Positions 1 through 9,436 of a DNA stretch of 64,000 nt are shown here, piece by piece (position 1 is the stretch's first letter; each line of letters opens with the position of its first letter). The notes below the pieces were generated by a model that was not told the DNA's origin, searched no databases, and was given only the letters and a program-made list of their open reading frames with translations. The DNA comes from Paenibacillus agricola (GTDB lineage: Bacteria > Bacillota > Bacilli > Paenibacillales > NBRC-103111): positions 1-64,000 of the forward strand of contig NZ_JAAOIW010000008.1 of the NCBI RefSeq assembly GCF_011440305.1, given 5' to 3'. The position numbers and the translations under genes were made by a program.

Positions 1-38
1 AGCGTTCGTCCTGAGCCAGGATCAAACTCTCCATTAAG
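1..38 (-). rRNA. rrs: 16S rRNA gene, 5' end (partial)
   Basis: The reverse complement contains GAGAGTTTGATCCTGGCTCA followed by GGACGAACGCT, the near-universal 5' end of bacterial 16S rRNA. The gene reads leftwards off the window, so only the first 35-38 nucleotides are present. The exact mature 5' end is an estimate by comparison with Bacillus 16S. A boxA-like element and two tandem promoters lie upstream, as expected for an rrn operon. Confidence 0.95.
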
Positions 39-110
39 GTAGAACTTGAGTTGCCTCATTCTTTACATCTGGCGAGAACTTGCATTCTCTATTTTACTCA
101 CTCGTTGATT

Positions 111-127
111 CAGTTTTCAAAGGACAA
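111..127 (-). promoter_or_regulatory. rrn leader boxA-like antitermination element
   Basis: On the minus strand the sequence reads TTGTCCTTTGAAAACTG, similar to the boxA-type TTCTTTGAAAACT element of Bacillus rrn leaders. It sits about 75 nt upstream of mature 16S. Its role as a Nus-factor site is inferred from similarity and position. Confidence 0.6.
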
Positions 128-215
128 TTCTTATTCATAAACCGTTTAATAAAACGTTGATTGCCTTATTTTATTTTGCTCGTTTTACCGAGTTTATTTT
201 ATTGGCAACTCAATT

Positions 216-245
216 ACTATACCACAACACTTCGTATAAATGCAA
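216..245 (-). promoter_or_regulatory. rrn promoter P2
   Basis: Minus-strand -35 TTGCAT (240-245) and -10 TATAGT (216-221) are separated by 18 bp. This is the nearer of two tandem promoters for the 16S gene. Tandem promoters of this kind are normal for Bacillales rrn operons. Confidence 0.65.
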
Positions 246-323
246 GTGTTATTTTCTTTCATCTTTTTGTGTAAGACCCGATGAATTTCAGTAGCATGTA
301 GTCCGTTTTTAGCGGCGAGAAGT

Positions 324-353
324 AATATATCATATAGTTCCATTCTAAGTCAA
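324..353 (-). promoter_or_regulatory. rrn promoter P1
   Basis: Minus-strand -35 TTGACT (348-353) and -10 TATATT (324-329) are 18 bp apart. It lies about 108 bp upstream of the second promoter, with both facing the 16S gene. Apart from these elements and the terminator at 455-494, I see nothing else in the 39-503 gap. Confidence 0.65.
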
Positions 354-454
354 GCCTAATATTAAATTTATATTTCTCGATGACTGCTTTCTGCGAAAAA
401 CCCTAATCTACGGGGCTTTTCATGCCACTCTGGAGCAAGAAACCCAAATTAATA

Positions 455-494
455 AGGCTTCTGCCCGTTCCTTGTAGGGAACAAGCCGAAGCCT
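455..494 (-). terminator. Hairpin downstream of the inositol-phosphatase gene
   Basis: A 7-bp outer stem (AGGCTTC/GAAGCCT) encloses an inner GTTCC/GGAAC pair directly after the stop codon at 504. The following U-tract on the minus strand is interrupted, so termination strength is uncertain. Confidence 0.6.
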
Positions 495-503
495 CCATCT
501 TAC

Positions 504-1370
504 TCACTTTTTAATCGCAACTGCATCTGCCAGCACAAGCTCTTGCTGAAGCTCACCATGGATAGCACCATTAGTTGCTAGAACATTTCGCACCTTCAAA
601 TTATAAGGGTTGCCTTCGGTATCCGTTACCGCGCCTCCGGATTCTTGAATCAATAGGGCTCCCGCTGCCATATCCCAAGAATTCAAGCCTATCTCCCAGA
701 ACCCACTTAAGCGGCCGGCAGCCACATAAGCCATATGCAAAGCAGCAGAACCAGCGACACGTACATTCCTCACTTTGGGGCATAGTGCATTCAAGCCGCG
801 AAGATTGACAGGAAGAGCACCTTCTCGATCTGCTGGCAAGCCAGTAGCAATCAGGCTGTCAATCAGCTTCGTTTCAGAGGATACCTTCATTCGTTTGCCC
901 CTGACATAGGCACCTTTACCTTTCTCAGCAACGAACAGCTCATTATGGATCGGATTGTAAACAACACCTACGATGACCTCACCTTTGTGAACCAATGCGA
1001 TAGAAACACTAAAAAAAGGAAAACCGTGCACGAAATTTGTAGTGCCATCTAATGGATCCACAACCCACAAATATTCGGCATCACTTACATCTTTTAATGC
1101 TTGTGCAGAAGCTTCGGGCCCAGGCTCCACCCCTTCTTCACCAAGAATTGAATGATGCGGGAAATGGGTCTGAATTAAATTCCGAATCATTTTCTCCGCG
1201 CCTTTATCTACTTCCGTTACAAGATCATGAGGGGAATACTTGATTTGCAGGCTGTTGAAGTCCCCTAATTTGCTTTGGATCCATTCTCCAGCCTTAGAGG
1301 CCGTATTAATCGCTACTGCCGTAAAGCTTTTACTTCCAACCGTGAAGGACGTATTTCCTTCGTTAGACAT
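504..1370 (-). CDS. Inositol monophosphatase family protein
   Basis: A 288-residue, probably cytosolic, metal-dependent phosphomonoesterase of the IMPase/SuhB/FBPase fold. The family signatures are visible: GEEG, then DPLDGTTNFVHGFP (metal-binding Asp residues), and NSWDMAAGALL near the C-terminus. Family members hydrolyse inositol phosphates, 3'-phosphoadenosine phosphate or sugar phosphates, and the substrate here cannot be read from sequence. The ATG at 1370 is preferred over the upstream one at 1418 because AAAGGG lies 9 nt before it. The gene stands alone, ending at a hairpin (455-494). Confidence 0.9.
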   Translation of the reverse strand: MSNEGNTSFTVGSKSFTAVAINTASKAGEWIQSKLGDFNSLQIKYSPHDLVTEVDKGAEKMIRNLIQTHFPHHSILGEEGVEPGPEASAQALKDVSDAEYLWVVDPLDGTTNFVHGFPFFSVSIALVHKGEVIVGVVYNPIHNELFVAEKGKGAYVRGKRMKVSSETKLIDSLIATGLPADREGALPVNLRGLNALCPKVRNVRVAGSAALHMAYVAAGRLSGFWEIGLNSWDMAAGALLIQESGGAVTDTEGNPYNLKVRNVLATNGAIHGELQQELVLADAVAIKK

Positions 1371-1510
1371 TTCTATCAGCCCTTTTTTCTTCCAAGATTT
1401 TTTATAGTAGCGATACAACTACTAATCAGTATAGTGAATATACGCTTTAAATGCTACAAAGTTTCATATCGACCGTAGGTTTCACCCATCTCTTCAACAA
1501 TTTCTCCCCC

Positions 1511-1548
1511 AAAAAAGCAAAAAACCGTCGAGAACCCCCAACAGTTTT
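1511..1548 (-). terminator. Intrinsic terminator of fabI
   Basis: On the minus strand a 9-bp stem (AAACTGTTG/CGACGGTTT, with two G-U pairs) is followed by a T-rich run. It lies about 45 bp after the fabI stop. Confidence 0.75.
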
Positions 1549-1594
1549 GCCTAAATATCCATTATTCCCTGTATCACTCTATTAAACTTCTGTT

Positions 1595-2365
1595 TTATAC
1601 ACCTACAATATGATACCCATTATCCACAAAAATAATTTCTCCTGTGATGCCGCGGGACAAATGGCTCATTAAAAAGAGTGCTGTATCTCCCACTTCTGCA
1701 ACCTCGGTTGTCCGGCGCATCGGAGCTTTTTCCTCAACACTGCGAAGAATCGAGTTGAAATCCTTAATTCCTTTAGCAGCCAACGTACGGATTGGGCCTG
1801 CTGAAATCGCATTAACGCGAACATTAAACTGCCCAAGGTCATTTGCTAAATAGCGGACACTCGCTTCAAGAGCCGCCTTAGCCACACCCATTACATTATA
1901 ATTTTTCATTGCACGTTCTGCACCAAGGTAAGTCATCGTCATAATGCTTCCGCCTTCAGTCATTAACGGGTACATGCGTTGGGCTACAGCCACCAGTGAA
2001 TAAGCACTGATGTCATGCGCCAATGCAAACCCGTCACGTGAAGTATCGACGAATAATCCCTCAAGCTCCTCTGTTTTGGCGAACGCTATACTATGGACAA
2101 GTCCATGAAGCACACCGAACTGCTCCTTCAAAGTAGCTGCCAGCGAATCGATCTCCGTATCAACTGTAACGTTACAAGGAAGGACAACTGTATTGGGTAA
2201 TGTGCCCGCCAGCTTGCGCACACGTTCCTCTACACGTTCATTTTCATACGTAAAAGCAATTGCTGCCCCTTGAGAAGCAAGCGACTGCGCAATAGCCCAT
2301 GCAATGCTACGATCATTCGCAACACCCATAATTAATATATTTTTGCCGGATAACAATCCATTCAT
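1595..2365 (-). CDS. fabI: Enoyl-[acyl-carrier-protein] reductase (NADH)
   Basis: Catalyses the last reduction step of each fatty-acid elongation cycle (enoyl-ACP to acyl-ACP). The 256-residue length is normal for FabI. The N-terminal nucleotide-binding motif GVANDRSIAWAIA is present. The catalytic pair of the SDR variant fits exactly: Tyr146 in TYLGAE, Tyr156 in NYNVMG and Lys163. The C-terminal SAGPIRTLAAKGI substrate-loop sequence is also typical. The start chosen is the ATG at 2365, preceded by GGAGAGGGGA, rather than the GTG 21 bases upstream. Position 94 is Ala where the E. coli enzyme has the triclosan-relevant Gly93. Monocistronic, with its own terminator. Confidence 0.97.
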   Translation of the reverse strand: MNGLLSGKNILIMGVANDRSIAWAIAQSLASQGAAIAFTYENERVEERVRKLAGTLPNTVVLPCNVTVDTEIDSLAATLKEQFGVLHGLVHSIAFAKTEELEGLFVDTSRDGFALAHDISAYSLVAVAQRMYPLMTEGGSIMTMTYLGAERAMKNYNVMGVAKAALEASVRYLANDLGQFNVRVNAISAGPIRTLAAKGIKDFNSILRSVEEKAPMRRTTEVAEVGDTALFLMSHLSRGITGEIIFVDNGYHIVGV

Positions 2366-2496
2366 TGAACAAATTCCCCTCTCCACATCAAAATGAGGCT
2401 TCGCCTATCTATTCTTACTCAAGGTACTTCATTTAACTAAATATTTCAAGTAATAATACCCTATGGGTTTTAAAAAAAGCAGCTATGCATAGGCAC

Positions 2497-3483
2497 TTAC
2501 AGCTTAAAAGACGCTTGATTCAAAATAGTCAAATCTTCTTCCCCGTTAATATCCCTCATGAGCCGGATCAGGGCATCATCCTTCTTTTTGGCCTCGATCA
2601 TGATGTCTAGACTTGGAGTGTGGGGTGCTATGGCGCGCAAAAAATCCAGCAATGGCTGAGCTTCAATATAATCAGCATGGCCACGCACATCTTTTTCGTT
2701 TTTGGGACTGGATACATGGATCTTGGGTGGGAGAGCGTTCTCTGAGCCTTGCTCCTTTTGCCCTTCCCAGGTTTTGAGGATGCGCGTCCATAATGCTGTA
2801 CAGTCCGCTCCGTCTTCCTCGTGGTTAATTTCGTGGTGATGGATGTCGAGCACCATTGGTGCGCCTACTTCCTCACAAACGTTTAATGTTTCCAAAGCCG
2901 TAAAGGTTTTGTCATCATTTTCAATCGTTATCCGTTCGCGAATACGCTCCGGTAGCTCCTTAAAACGTTCAATAAACCGCCCGGCCGCCGCTTTTTTATC
3001 TCCGTACATGCCACCGATGTGGATATTGCATTTCGCTGAATTATCTAAGCCCATTGCTTCCAGCATCGTTACATGGCGCTCTAGATCCAACAACGAGCTT
3101 TGCAGAACGTCTTTACGCGGCGTGCTCAGCACGGTAAAATGATCCGGATGGAAGCTTAATCTCATCCCGTTCTTAATCGCATAGCTGCCCAGCTCTGCAA
3201 AGGATTCCGCAAGCACCTCCATAGGATCCCAGCCCTTGAGCATTTCATGCCCGAGTAGCGGGATGAGCTTAGACGAGCAACGATACATTAAAATATCATA
3301 GGCTCGATTATGCTTGAGCAGGCGCAAAGTGTTGTGAAGATTCTCGGCTGCAATGCGTTCTAGCTTGCGTACCGCTGCGTCACGGTCGTTTAATTTGTCG
3401 AAACTGGTGGCTGTCATCGTTTTGGAAGGGGATGCATTGGACACCCGCATTGACATTGCGACATAACCAAGACGTACAATCAT
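2497..3483 (-). CDS. uvsE: UV DNA damage endonuclease
   Basis: Nicks DNA 5' of UV photoproducts and so starts an excision pathway independent of UvrABC. The 328-residue protein is full length for the UvsE/UvdE family (TIM barrel, three-metal site). The expected metal ligands appear in order: His in FHPDHFTVLS, His in NIHIGGMYGDK, Glu in ITIENDDKTF, Asp/His in VLDIHHHEINH, His in KIHVSSPK and Glu in IMIEAKKKD. GGAGC lies upstream of the ATG. It is monocistronic between fabI and a small conserved gene. The radical SAM gene at 37.5 kb belongs to a group related to spore photoproduct lyase, but no link to UvsE is shown. Confidence 0.95.
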   Translation of the reverse strand: MIVRLGYVAMSMRVSNASPSKTMTATSFDKLNDRDAAVRKLERIAAENLHNTLRLLKHNRAYDILMYRCSSKLIPLLGHEMLKGWDPMEVLAESFAELGSYAIKNGMRLSFHPDHFTVLSTPRKDVLQSSLLDLERHVTMLEAMGLDNSAKCNIHIGGMYGDKKAAAGRFIERFKELPERIRERITIENDDKTFTALETLNVCEEVGAPMVLDIHHHEINHEEDGADCTALWTRILKTWEGQKEQGSENALPPKIHVSSPKNEKDVRGHADYIEAQPLLDFLRAIAPHTPSLDIMIEAKKKDDALIRLMRDINGEEDLTILNQASFKL

Positions 3484-3615
3484 AATGAAAATCAGCTCCG
3501 GTTATCAAGATGTACGGATAGGTTGCCCTAAACCGCCATAAGTTATATAGAAAAAGAAACACCTTCCCGCAGCCTTTTGCCGCGTAAGATGTTCGTGAAA
3601 ACATGTTATATGGGA

Positions 3616-3936
3616 TCAGATCTGGGCAAGGCTAAAAAACATTTCATAAGCCAAAGCAGTCTGAACACGCGATTCTTCCTCTGTAAGCCTCCGTACCAGC
3701 ACCATCTCAACCTGAGTGATCTCTTCGCCCTGAAAATTAATTTCGGCAATCGATACCAGAATTTTGACAATAGCTACAGCTTTGTTATCCAAGCTATAAG
3801 CGATAACCATTTGACCCGTTGGGAACACGCGAAAGCCGCTTTTGACCATTTTACTGCGGCCATACTCTAATAATTCATAGAGCTCCTGCTCGGATTTGAA
3901 CTTGCATACGGAATTGAACTCAGTTTGAAATCCCAT
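3616..3936 (-). CDS. Small conserved hypothetical protein (possibly DUF2584-like)
   Basis: A 106-residue soluble protein with no signal peptide or membrane segment. The start is the ATG at 3936, since AAAGGGGAAT lies just before it; a longer reading frame to 3993 lacks such a site. A central stretch (GFRVFPTGQMVIAYSLDNKAV) recalls small Bacillales DUF2584 proteins by pattern only, and this assignment is weak. The Glu-rich C-terminal half looks like a compact alpha/beta domain. It sits between uvsE and ddl on the same strand with a short gap on either side. Function unknown. Confidence 0.75.
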   Translation of the reverse strand: MGFQTEFNSVCKFKSEQELYELLEYGRSKMVKSGFRVFPTGQMVIAYSLDNKAVAIVKILVSIAEINFQGEEITQVEMVLVRRLTEEESRVQTALAYEMFFSLAQI

Positions 3937-4023
3937 ACGTATTCCCCTTTCACGGCATTGTTCTATAACTATAGCATACGGGAAGTAGGGCAACTACGCA
4001 AGCAGGCAAACGAAGTTACAGCT

Positions 4024-5154
4024 TTATAATTCAAAAGAATATTGTAAACGCTGCTTCTCATTATGGCGCTGCAACGCCAGTACAATCAATTCATCCAATA
4101 GCTGGGCATACGGCTTGCCTGTTTCTTTCCATAGCAAAGGATACATGCTAAACGGCGTAAAGCCTGGCATCGTATTGATTTCATTAATAAAAATATGGTT
4201 ATCTTCTTTACGCAGGAAGAAATCAATCCGGGATAGGCCGGAGCCATCCACTGCCAGGTAGGCGCGAAGCGCAAGCTCCCGCAGACGTTCAGATATATCC
4301 GCAGAAATTTCGGCTGGAATAACCATGGAGGAGGTGCCATCTACATACTTAGCTTTGTAATCATAAAATTCGTTAGAAGACAATACTTCACCCACTACAG
4401 AGGCTTCAGGCTCGTCATTGCCAAGGATAGCTACTTCAACTTCACGGGCATCGACGTTCTCTTCGACAATGACCTTTCGGTCAAACTGGAAGGCATATTC
4501 GACAGCATCAATAAGCTGCTCACGGTTACGGGCCTTATTGATGCCTACACTGGAGCCCAAATTGGCAGGCTTCACGAAGCAAGGATAGCCGATTGATACC
4601 TCAATTTCCATAATAAAATAAGCATTGTCTTTCTCCCATTGCTTTCTTGTAAAATGGCGGAACAGGCATTGGGGCAAGCCCTCCTGTTCAAATACTCTTT
4701 TCATCATCACCTTGTCCATCCCAACGGATGAGGCCAATACCCCGGCTCCAACATAAGCAATGTTAGCCATTTCCAATAACCCTTGGATCGTGCCATCCTC
4801 CCCAAACGTGCCATGCAGCAGCGGGAAAACGACATCAAGCTTATTGATTGAAGCCTGTGAATTCAGATCAACTCCCTGTACATTAGCGTACTGGAGCGAA
4901 TTAATAATAGGCTGGATCGCCGATACTTCGTCCGTTACCAACGATGGCTCAAAAGCTAATTCAGCCAGATGCTCAGGCGGTCCCTGGAGTTGGGGGCCTG
5001 AACGCCACTCTCCCTGTTTGGTTATGTAAAATGGAATAATATCATATTTACTCATATCAATGGCTTTAATTACGGCAAGTGCGGTTTGTAATGAAACCTC
5101 GTGTTCCCCAGACTTTCCTCCATAAATTAAGCCAATGCGAATTTTGTCGCTCAT
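4024..5154 (-). CDS. ddl: D-alanine--D-alanine ligase
   Basis: Joins two D-alanines using ATP to give the dipeptide terminus of peptidoglycan precursors; cytosolic ATP-grasp enzyme. The 376-residue length is usual. Recognisable motifs are GGKSGEHEVSL at the N-terminus, FPLLHGTFGEDGTIQG, the ATP-grasp segment PCFVKPANLGSSVGI, and the metal-binding end FINEINTMPGF. The C-terminal NTMPGFTPFSMYP is characteristic of Ddl. The start at 5154 follows GGAGG by 5 nt, whereas the longer frame to 5196 has no site. No murF or other wall gene is adjacent. Confidence 0.96.
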   Translation of the reverse strand: MSDKIRIGLIYGGKSGEHEVSLQTALAVIKAIDMSKYDIIPFYITKQGEWRSGPQLQGPPEHLAELAFEPSLVTDEVSAIQPIINSLQYANVQGVDLNSQASINKLDVVFPLLHGTFGEDGTIQGLLEMANIAYVGAGVLASSVGMDKVMMKRVFEQEGLPQCLFRHFTRKQWEKDNAYFIMEIEVSIGYPCFVKPANLGSSVGINKARNREQLIDAVEYAFQFDRKVIVEENVDAREVEVAILGNDEPEASVVGEVLSSNEFYDYKAKYVDGTSSMVIPAEISADISERLRELALRAYLAVDGSGLSRIDFFLRKEDNHIFINEINTMPGFTPFSMYPLLWKETGKPYAQLLDELIVLALQRHNEKQRLQYSFEL

Positions 5155-5294
5155 AATAACCTCCGAATAAAATATTAGGCATGAAATGTTAAGCATGAAT
5201 AGTAATAAGGTGAATCCCGTAAGCTAGTATGGATCTGATCAAATGAAATGGAGCTAATTAAATTAACATGCATTTACGCCAAGCTACGCTAATA

Positions 5295-6335
5295 TCAAGG
5301 TGCATCTATGACATGCAAAAAGGAGTACCGCGTTTTTTCGGTCCAAGCATATGAATCCCTGTAGCTCCAGTACCGGTGCCTGCTGTTTGTTGTATGGGCA
5401 TTAACCAAAGGCATTCCATTGGCATCTTTGGCTGTGACGACCGCGCTATGCCGGAAACGCCCGTCGCCCTTCCAATCGTAGCTGATCACATCGCCTAGCT
5501 CAAGTAAATCGGCTGTCTCTGCCTCTTCTACTTGCCATCCGCTATGATTATTCATCATATATGCTTGCAGGCTTTGTGCGACTGCCCAACTGAAGCTCCA
5601 ATGCTCTTGTCCATTATGGCGGCCCCTGTACCACCAGCCGGAATCCCTTTTTCCAGTATAGTGCATTGGGGCTCCTCCTGCAAAGAGACATTGGGATACG
5701 AAGTTGGTGCAATCCACTTCAAATTCGATGTAAGCCGGATTTGCCTTATCCCACCATAATTCGGCATATTGGATCGACTTATTGCGGTCATACTTAAATT
5801 GCCTAGGGGAGCGATCCAAGTATGGGAGAACCTCATAATTCAAAAAAGGCATTGATGGCAATTTTACGAAGAGGTCATCCTCCCCAGAGTTGCCATATTC
5901 CGATATTCGGACTTTATCCGGCAATTGGGTATCCACCCTAATATGATCAGGATGATCACCTTCATGACCTGTAACTTGAATTTGGGTAATGACCCACCTG
6001 CCGCCTTGCTCTTGGAGTGTAATCCGTTCCCATTCGACACGTTCCTCCTGGTGCTCAGCAAGCCCAATCATTCCAACTGCTACCTGCCTCAGCCGAACAG
6101 CGGCTGTAACGGCCCGAGGCTGCTCTGAGGCCTGCACAATGGTAAGTCTCGCCTCATGCTTCACAGGGAAGAACTGACGGTCCTGATCGGTTTGTGAGGC
6201 CCTGGCCAAGCGTTTGATTTGCGCTTGCAGGTACTGGGTATCGGTAACAAAGGGCAGCAAAGGCACCACCGTATAGTCCAAATTCATTTGGTTTTTATAA
6301 TGAACATATTCATAGAGCGTCGTTTTCCATGACAT
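5295..6335 (-). CDS. Putative amidase-domain protein (Amidase_6 type)
   Basis: A 346-residue protein whose C-terminal half (about residues 190-340) matches the Amidase_6 cysteine-hydrolase pattern: DCTNFVSQCLFAGG with the probable nucleophile Cys, a WSFSWAVAQSLQAY helix, GDVISYDWKGDGRFRHSAVV with the probable catalytic His, and NAHTTNSRHR. The N-terminal 180 residues are a beta-rich region I do not recognise. No signal peptide or membrane helix is visible, which is unusual if the substrate is cell-wall peptide. Related proteins are common in Bacillales and few have known substrates. Upstream GGGGG lies 12 nt from the ATG, a rather long spacing. Confidence 0.8.
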   Translation of the reverse strand: MSWKTTLYEYVHYKNQMNLDYTVVPLLPFVTDTQYLQAQIKRLARASQTDQDRQFFPVKHEARLTIVQASEQPRAVTAAVRLRQVAVGMIGLAEHQEERVEWERITLQEQGGRWVITQIQVTGHEGDHPDHIRVDTQLPDKVRISEYGNSGEDDLFVKLPSMPFLNYEVLPYLDRSPRQFKYDRNKSIQYAELWWDKANPAYIEFEVDCTNFVSQCLFAGGAPMHYTGKRDSGWWYRGRHNGQEHWSFSWAVAQSLQAYMMNNHSGWQVEEAETADLLELGDVISYDWKGDGRFRHSAVVTAKDANGMPLVNAHTTNSRHRYWSYRDSYAWTEKTRYSFLHVIDAP

Positions 6336-6500
6336 CCGGCTACCCCCATTTTGAGTGAAATGAACTCTATTTAAGATCGTTCAGGATGAGCTCATAAACG
6401 TATTGCGATTATTCCAATATATGAAGGAACACGAGCAATAATGATTCAAATTAGCCTTTACGTAGCGACCTTCAGCATGTATACTTAAACTATAGCAATT

Positions 6501-6527
6501 ATGAAATCGCGTTTCATTGAGTGAAAC
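6501..6527. promoter_or_regulatory. Overlapping inverted repeats upstream of aconitase (candidate operator)
   Basis: ATGAAA-TCGCG-TTTCAT (6501-6517) is a perfect dyad. Its right arm is reused in GTTTCA-TTGAG-TGAAAC (6511-6527), giving three evenly spaced TGAAA/TTTCA half-sites about 80 bp before the aconitase start. The first dyad resembles a CcpA cre site but with one extra central base. Aconitase genes in Bacillus are repressed by CcpC and CcpA, so an operator is plausible. The rest of 6336-6605 shows no other clear element. Confidence 0.55.
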
Positions 6528-6605
6528 ATAAATAGCGGTTGAATACATTTTCACGATAAGCTCCAAGAGGAACTATGAACTACAATTCAGAGGAGGAACT
6601 CAACA

Positions 6606-9314
6606 ATGGCTAGAGAAGATCACTATTCCGTCCGCAAGCCGCTGGAGGTTAATGGAAAGACTTATCATTACTACAGCTTGCCCGGTCTGGAACAACAAGG
6701 ACATGGCAATATTGCCGCGCTGCCTTTTTCAATTAAGGTGCTTTTGGAGGCAGCTGTTCGCCAATTCGACGGCAGAGCCATCACGGCAGAGCACGTCAGA
6801 CAAATCGCAACATGGACTGAAGCACGGGACGAGAAAGAAATTCCCTTTATTCCAGCACGTATAGTTTTGCAGGATTTCACTGGTGTTCCCGTTGTTGTTG
6901 ATTTGGCTGCAATGAGAGATACCGTAAAGCTTGCTGGCGGCGACCCTAAGCAAATCAATCCGCTTGTACCTGTGGATTTAGTTATTGACCACTCTGTAAT
7001 GGTTGATGCTTTCGGTACTAAGGATGCTTTGGAAACGAATATGAATATCGAATTCGAGCGTAATGAAGAGCGTTACCGTTTCCTTCGTTGGGCACAAACC
7101 GCTTTCGACAATTTCCGTGCAGTTCCCCCTGCTACAGGTATCGTCCATCAAGTAAACTTGGAATACTTGGCATCTGTTGCTGCAACTAAAGTTATCGATG
7201 GCGAGACTGAAGTTTATCCCGATTCCTTAGTAGGTACGGATTCCCATACCACGATGATTAACGGTCTAGGTATTGTAGGCTGGGGCGTTGGCGGGATTGA
7301 AGCAGAAGCAGGCATGCTCGGACAGCCTTTGTATTTTGTTACACCTGAAGTTATCGGCTTTAAATTGACGGGTAATTTGCCAGAAGGCTCAACCGCTACG
7401 GATTTGGCTTTAACGGTTACACAAATGCTTCGTAAAAAAGGCGTTGTTGGTAAATTCGTTGAATTTTATGGTCCTGGGCTTAGCAATATCAGCTTGGCTG
7501 ACCGTGCAACAGTTGCCAATATGGCTCCTGAGTATGGCGCAACGGTCGGTTTCTTCCCTGTCGATTCCGAATCGCTTAATTATTTAAGAAGCACAGGCCG
7601 TGAGGAAGATCAAATCGCACTTGTCGAAGCTTACTATAAAGCACAAGGTATGTTCCGTACCGATGATACACCTGATCCGACTTTCAGCGATGTAGTCGAA
7701 CTGGATATGTCAGCAATCGTTCCAAGCTTGGCTGGTCCAAAACGTCCACAGGATCGCGTTGAGCTTACTTCGATGAAGGAAGCCTTCCACGATATCGTCC
7801 GTACACCTATCGATAAAGGTGGTTATGGACTAAGCGATGCCAAAATCGAAGAAGTAGTCGATGTGGTCCATGTTAATGGCGATATTAGTAAAATGGGCAC
7901 AGGCGCCGTCGTTATTGCCGCTATCACTAGCTGCACGAACACGTCCAACCCAAGCGTTATGATTGGTGCCGGCTTAGTTGCCAAGAAAGCAGTAGCACGC
8001 GGTTTAAGAAAGCCTGCTTACGTGAAAAGCAGCTTAACTCCTGGCTCCCTTGTCGTAACCGACTACTTACGTAACGCCGGATTATTGGAGCCTCTTGAAG
8101 CATTAGGCTTTTATGTTGCCGGTTATGGCTGTGCTACCTGTATCGGTAACTCCGGTCCATTACCGGATGAAGTCGCCCAAGCTATTACTGATAACGATAT
8201 GACGGTTGCTGCTGTATTATCAGGTAACCGTAACTTCGAAGGTCGTGTGCATGCTCAAGTGAAAGCTAACTACTTGGCTTCGCCTCCTTTGGTTGTTGCT
8301 TATGCTATAGCAGGTACAGTCAACATCGACTTGGCTAATGATCCTATTGGGTATGACCAAGCTAACCAACCCGTCTACTTGAAAGACATCTGGCCTTCCA
8401 ACGCAGAGATCCAAGAAGCTATTGGTGTAGCGATGAGCCCTAGCATCTATCGCGAGAAATATTCCAACGTATTCCGCGCTAACGAGCGTTGGAACGCTAT
8501 TCAAATACCAGAAGGCGATTTGTACGAATGGGATGAAAAATCAACCTATATCGCAAATCCGCCATTCTTCGAGCGCCTTGGCGATGGCGTTGCCGATATG
8601 GCCGACATTCGCGGCGCTAAAGTGTTAGCCTTGCTTAGCGATTCGGTAACAACTGACCATATCTCTCCCGCCGGTAACATTAAAGCTGACAGCCCTGCTG
8701 GTAAGTATTTGATGGAGCATGGCGTTAAAAAAGAAGATTTCAACTCTTACGGCTCCCGCCGCGGACACCATGAAGTGATGATGCGCGGAACGTTCGCTAA
8801 TATCCGGATTCGTAACCAGGTTGCTCCTGGCACAGAAGGCGGCGTCACGACTTACCTGCCAACCGGCGAAGTGGAATCGATCTATGATGCTTCCATGAAA
8901 TACCAGGATCAAGGCACGAATCTTGTCGTTATTGCCGGTAAAGAATACGGAACAGGCAGCTCCCGTGACTGGGCAGCAAAAGGAACTTTCCTACTCGGCG
9001 TTAAAGCCGTAATTGCCGAAAGCTTTGAGCGGATCCATCGCTCCAACTTGGTCGGTATGGGCGTATTGCCACTGCAGTTCAAACCAGGGCATGGTTGGAG
9101 CACTTTAGGCATTACGGGTACGGAAACCTTCGATATTACGGGCTTAGACAATAATGTTCAACCCGGCCAAGATGTAACAGTCACCGCCACCCGTCAAGAT
9201 GGTACCAACTTTACCTTTGAAGTTGCTGTTCGGCTTGATAGTACGGTTGATGTAGATTACTACCGTAACGGTGGCATTCTGCAGACGGTATTGCGTCAAA
9301 TGATTGCGGAATAG
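6606..9314 (+). CDS. acnA: Aconitate hydratase A
   Basis: Converts citrate to isocitrate in the TCA cycle; in Bacillus the same protein (CitB) also binds mRNA when its cluster is lost. The 902-residue length fits AcnA/CitB. The three cluster cysteines are visible in [13 protein letters not shown] and [12 protein letters not shown]. The substrate-site segment [12 protein letters not shown] and the C-terminal swivel domain motif [16 protein letters not shown] are also present. GAGGAGGAACTCAACA precedes the ATG. It is monocistronic, preceded by a dyad (6501-6527) and followed by a strong terminator. Confidence 0.98.
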   Translation: MAREDHYSVRKPLEVNGKTYHYYSLPGLEQQGHGNIAALPFSIKVLLEAAVRQFDGRAITAEHVRQIATWTEARDEKEIPFIPARIVLQDFTGVPVVVDLAAMRDTVKLAGGDPKQINPLVPVDLVIDHSVMVDAFGTKDALETNMNIEFERNEERYRFLRWAQTAFDNFRAVPPATGIVHQVNLEYLASVAATKVIDGETEVYPDSLVGTDSHTTMINGLGIVGWGVGGIEAEAGMLGQPLYFVTPEVIGFKLTGNLPEGSTATDLALTVTQMLRKKGVVGKFVEFYGPGLSNISLADRATVANMAPEYGATVGFFPVDSESLNYLRSTGREEDQIALVEAYYKAQGMFRTDDTPDPTFSDVVELDMSAIVPSLAGPKRPQDRVELTSMKEAFHDIVRTPIDKGGYGLSDAKIEEVVDVVHVNGDISKMGTGAVVIAAITSCTNTSNPSVMIGAGLVAKKAVARGLRKPAYVKSSLTPGSLVVTDYLRNAGLLEPLEALGFYVAGYGCATCIGNSGPLPDEVAQAITDNDMTVAAVLSGNRNFEGRVHAQVKANYLASPPLVVAYAIAGTVNIDLANDPIGYDQANQPVYLKDIWPSNAEIQEAIGVAMSPSIYREKYSNVFRANERWNAIQIPEGDLYEWDEKSTYIANPPFFERLGDGVADMADIRGAKVLALLSDSVTTDHISPAGNIKADSPAGKYLMEHGVKKEDFNSYGSRRGHHEVMMRGTFANIRIRNQVAPGTEGGVTTYLPTGEVESIYDASMKYQDQGTNLVVIAGKEYGTGSSRDWAAKGTFLLGVKAVIAESFERIHRSNLVGMGVLPLQFKPGHGWSTLGITGTETFDITGLDNNVQPGQDVTVTATRQDGTNFTFEVAVRLDSTVDVDYYRNGGILQTVLRQMIAE

Positions 9315-9366
9315 TCCACTGATAGCGAAAAAATGAATTGAATAAAAGCACTAACAAGTACAGAAA

Positions 9367-9413
9367 TAAAAAGCGTTGGTTTACATCCTCGGATGTAAAC
9401 CAACGCTTTTTTT
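9367..9413. terminator. Strong bidirectional terminator between acnA and the SLH gene
   Basis: A near-perfect stem (AAGCGTTGGTTTACATCC and its complement, 2-nt loop) is flanked by A-rich and T-rich runs, so it can serve both converging genes. Confidence 0.92.
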
Positions 9414-9436
9414 ATGTGGCTGCTGTTTCAGTGGAG

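Noticed and set aside
2366-2496. FapR operator upstream of fabI
   Set aside because: A GGTACTT stretch recalls half of the site, but the palindromic partner is not there.
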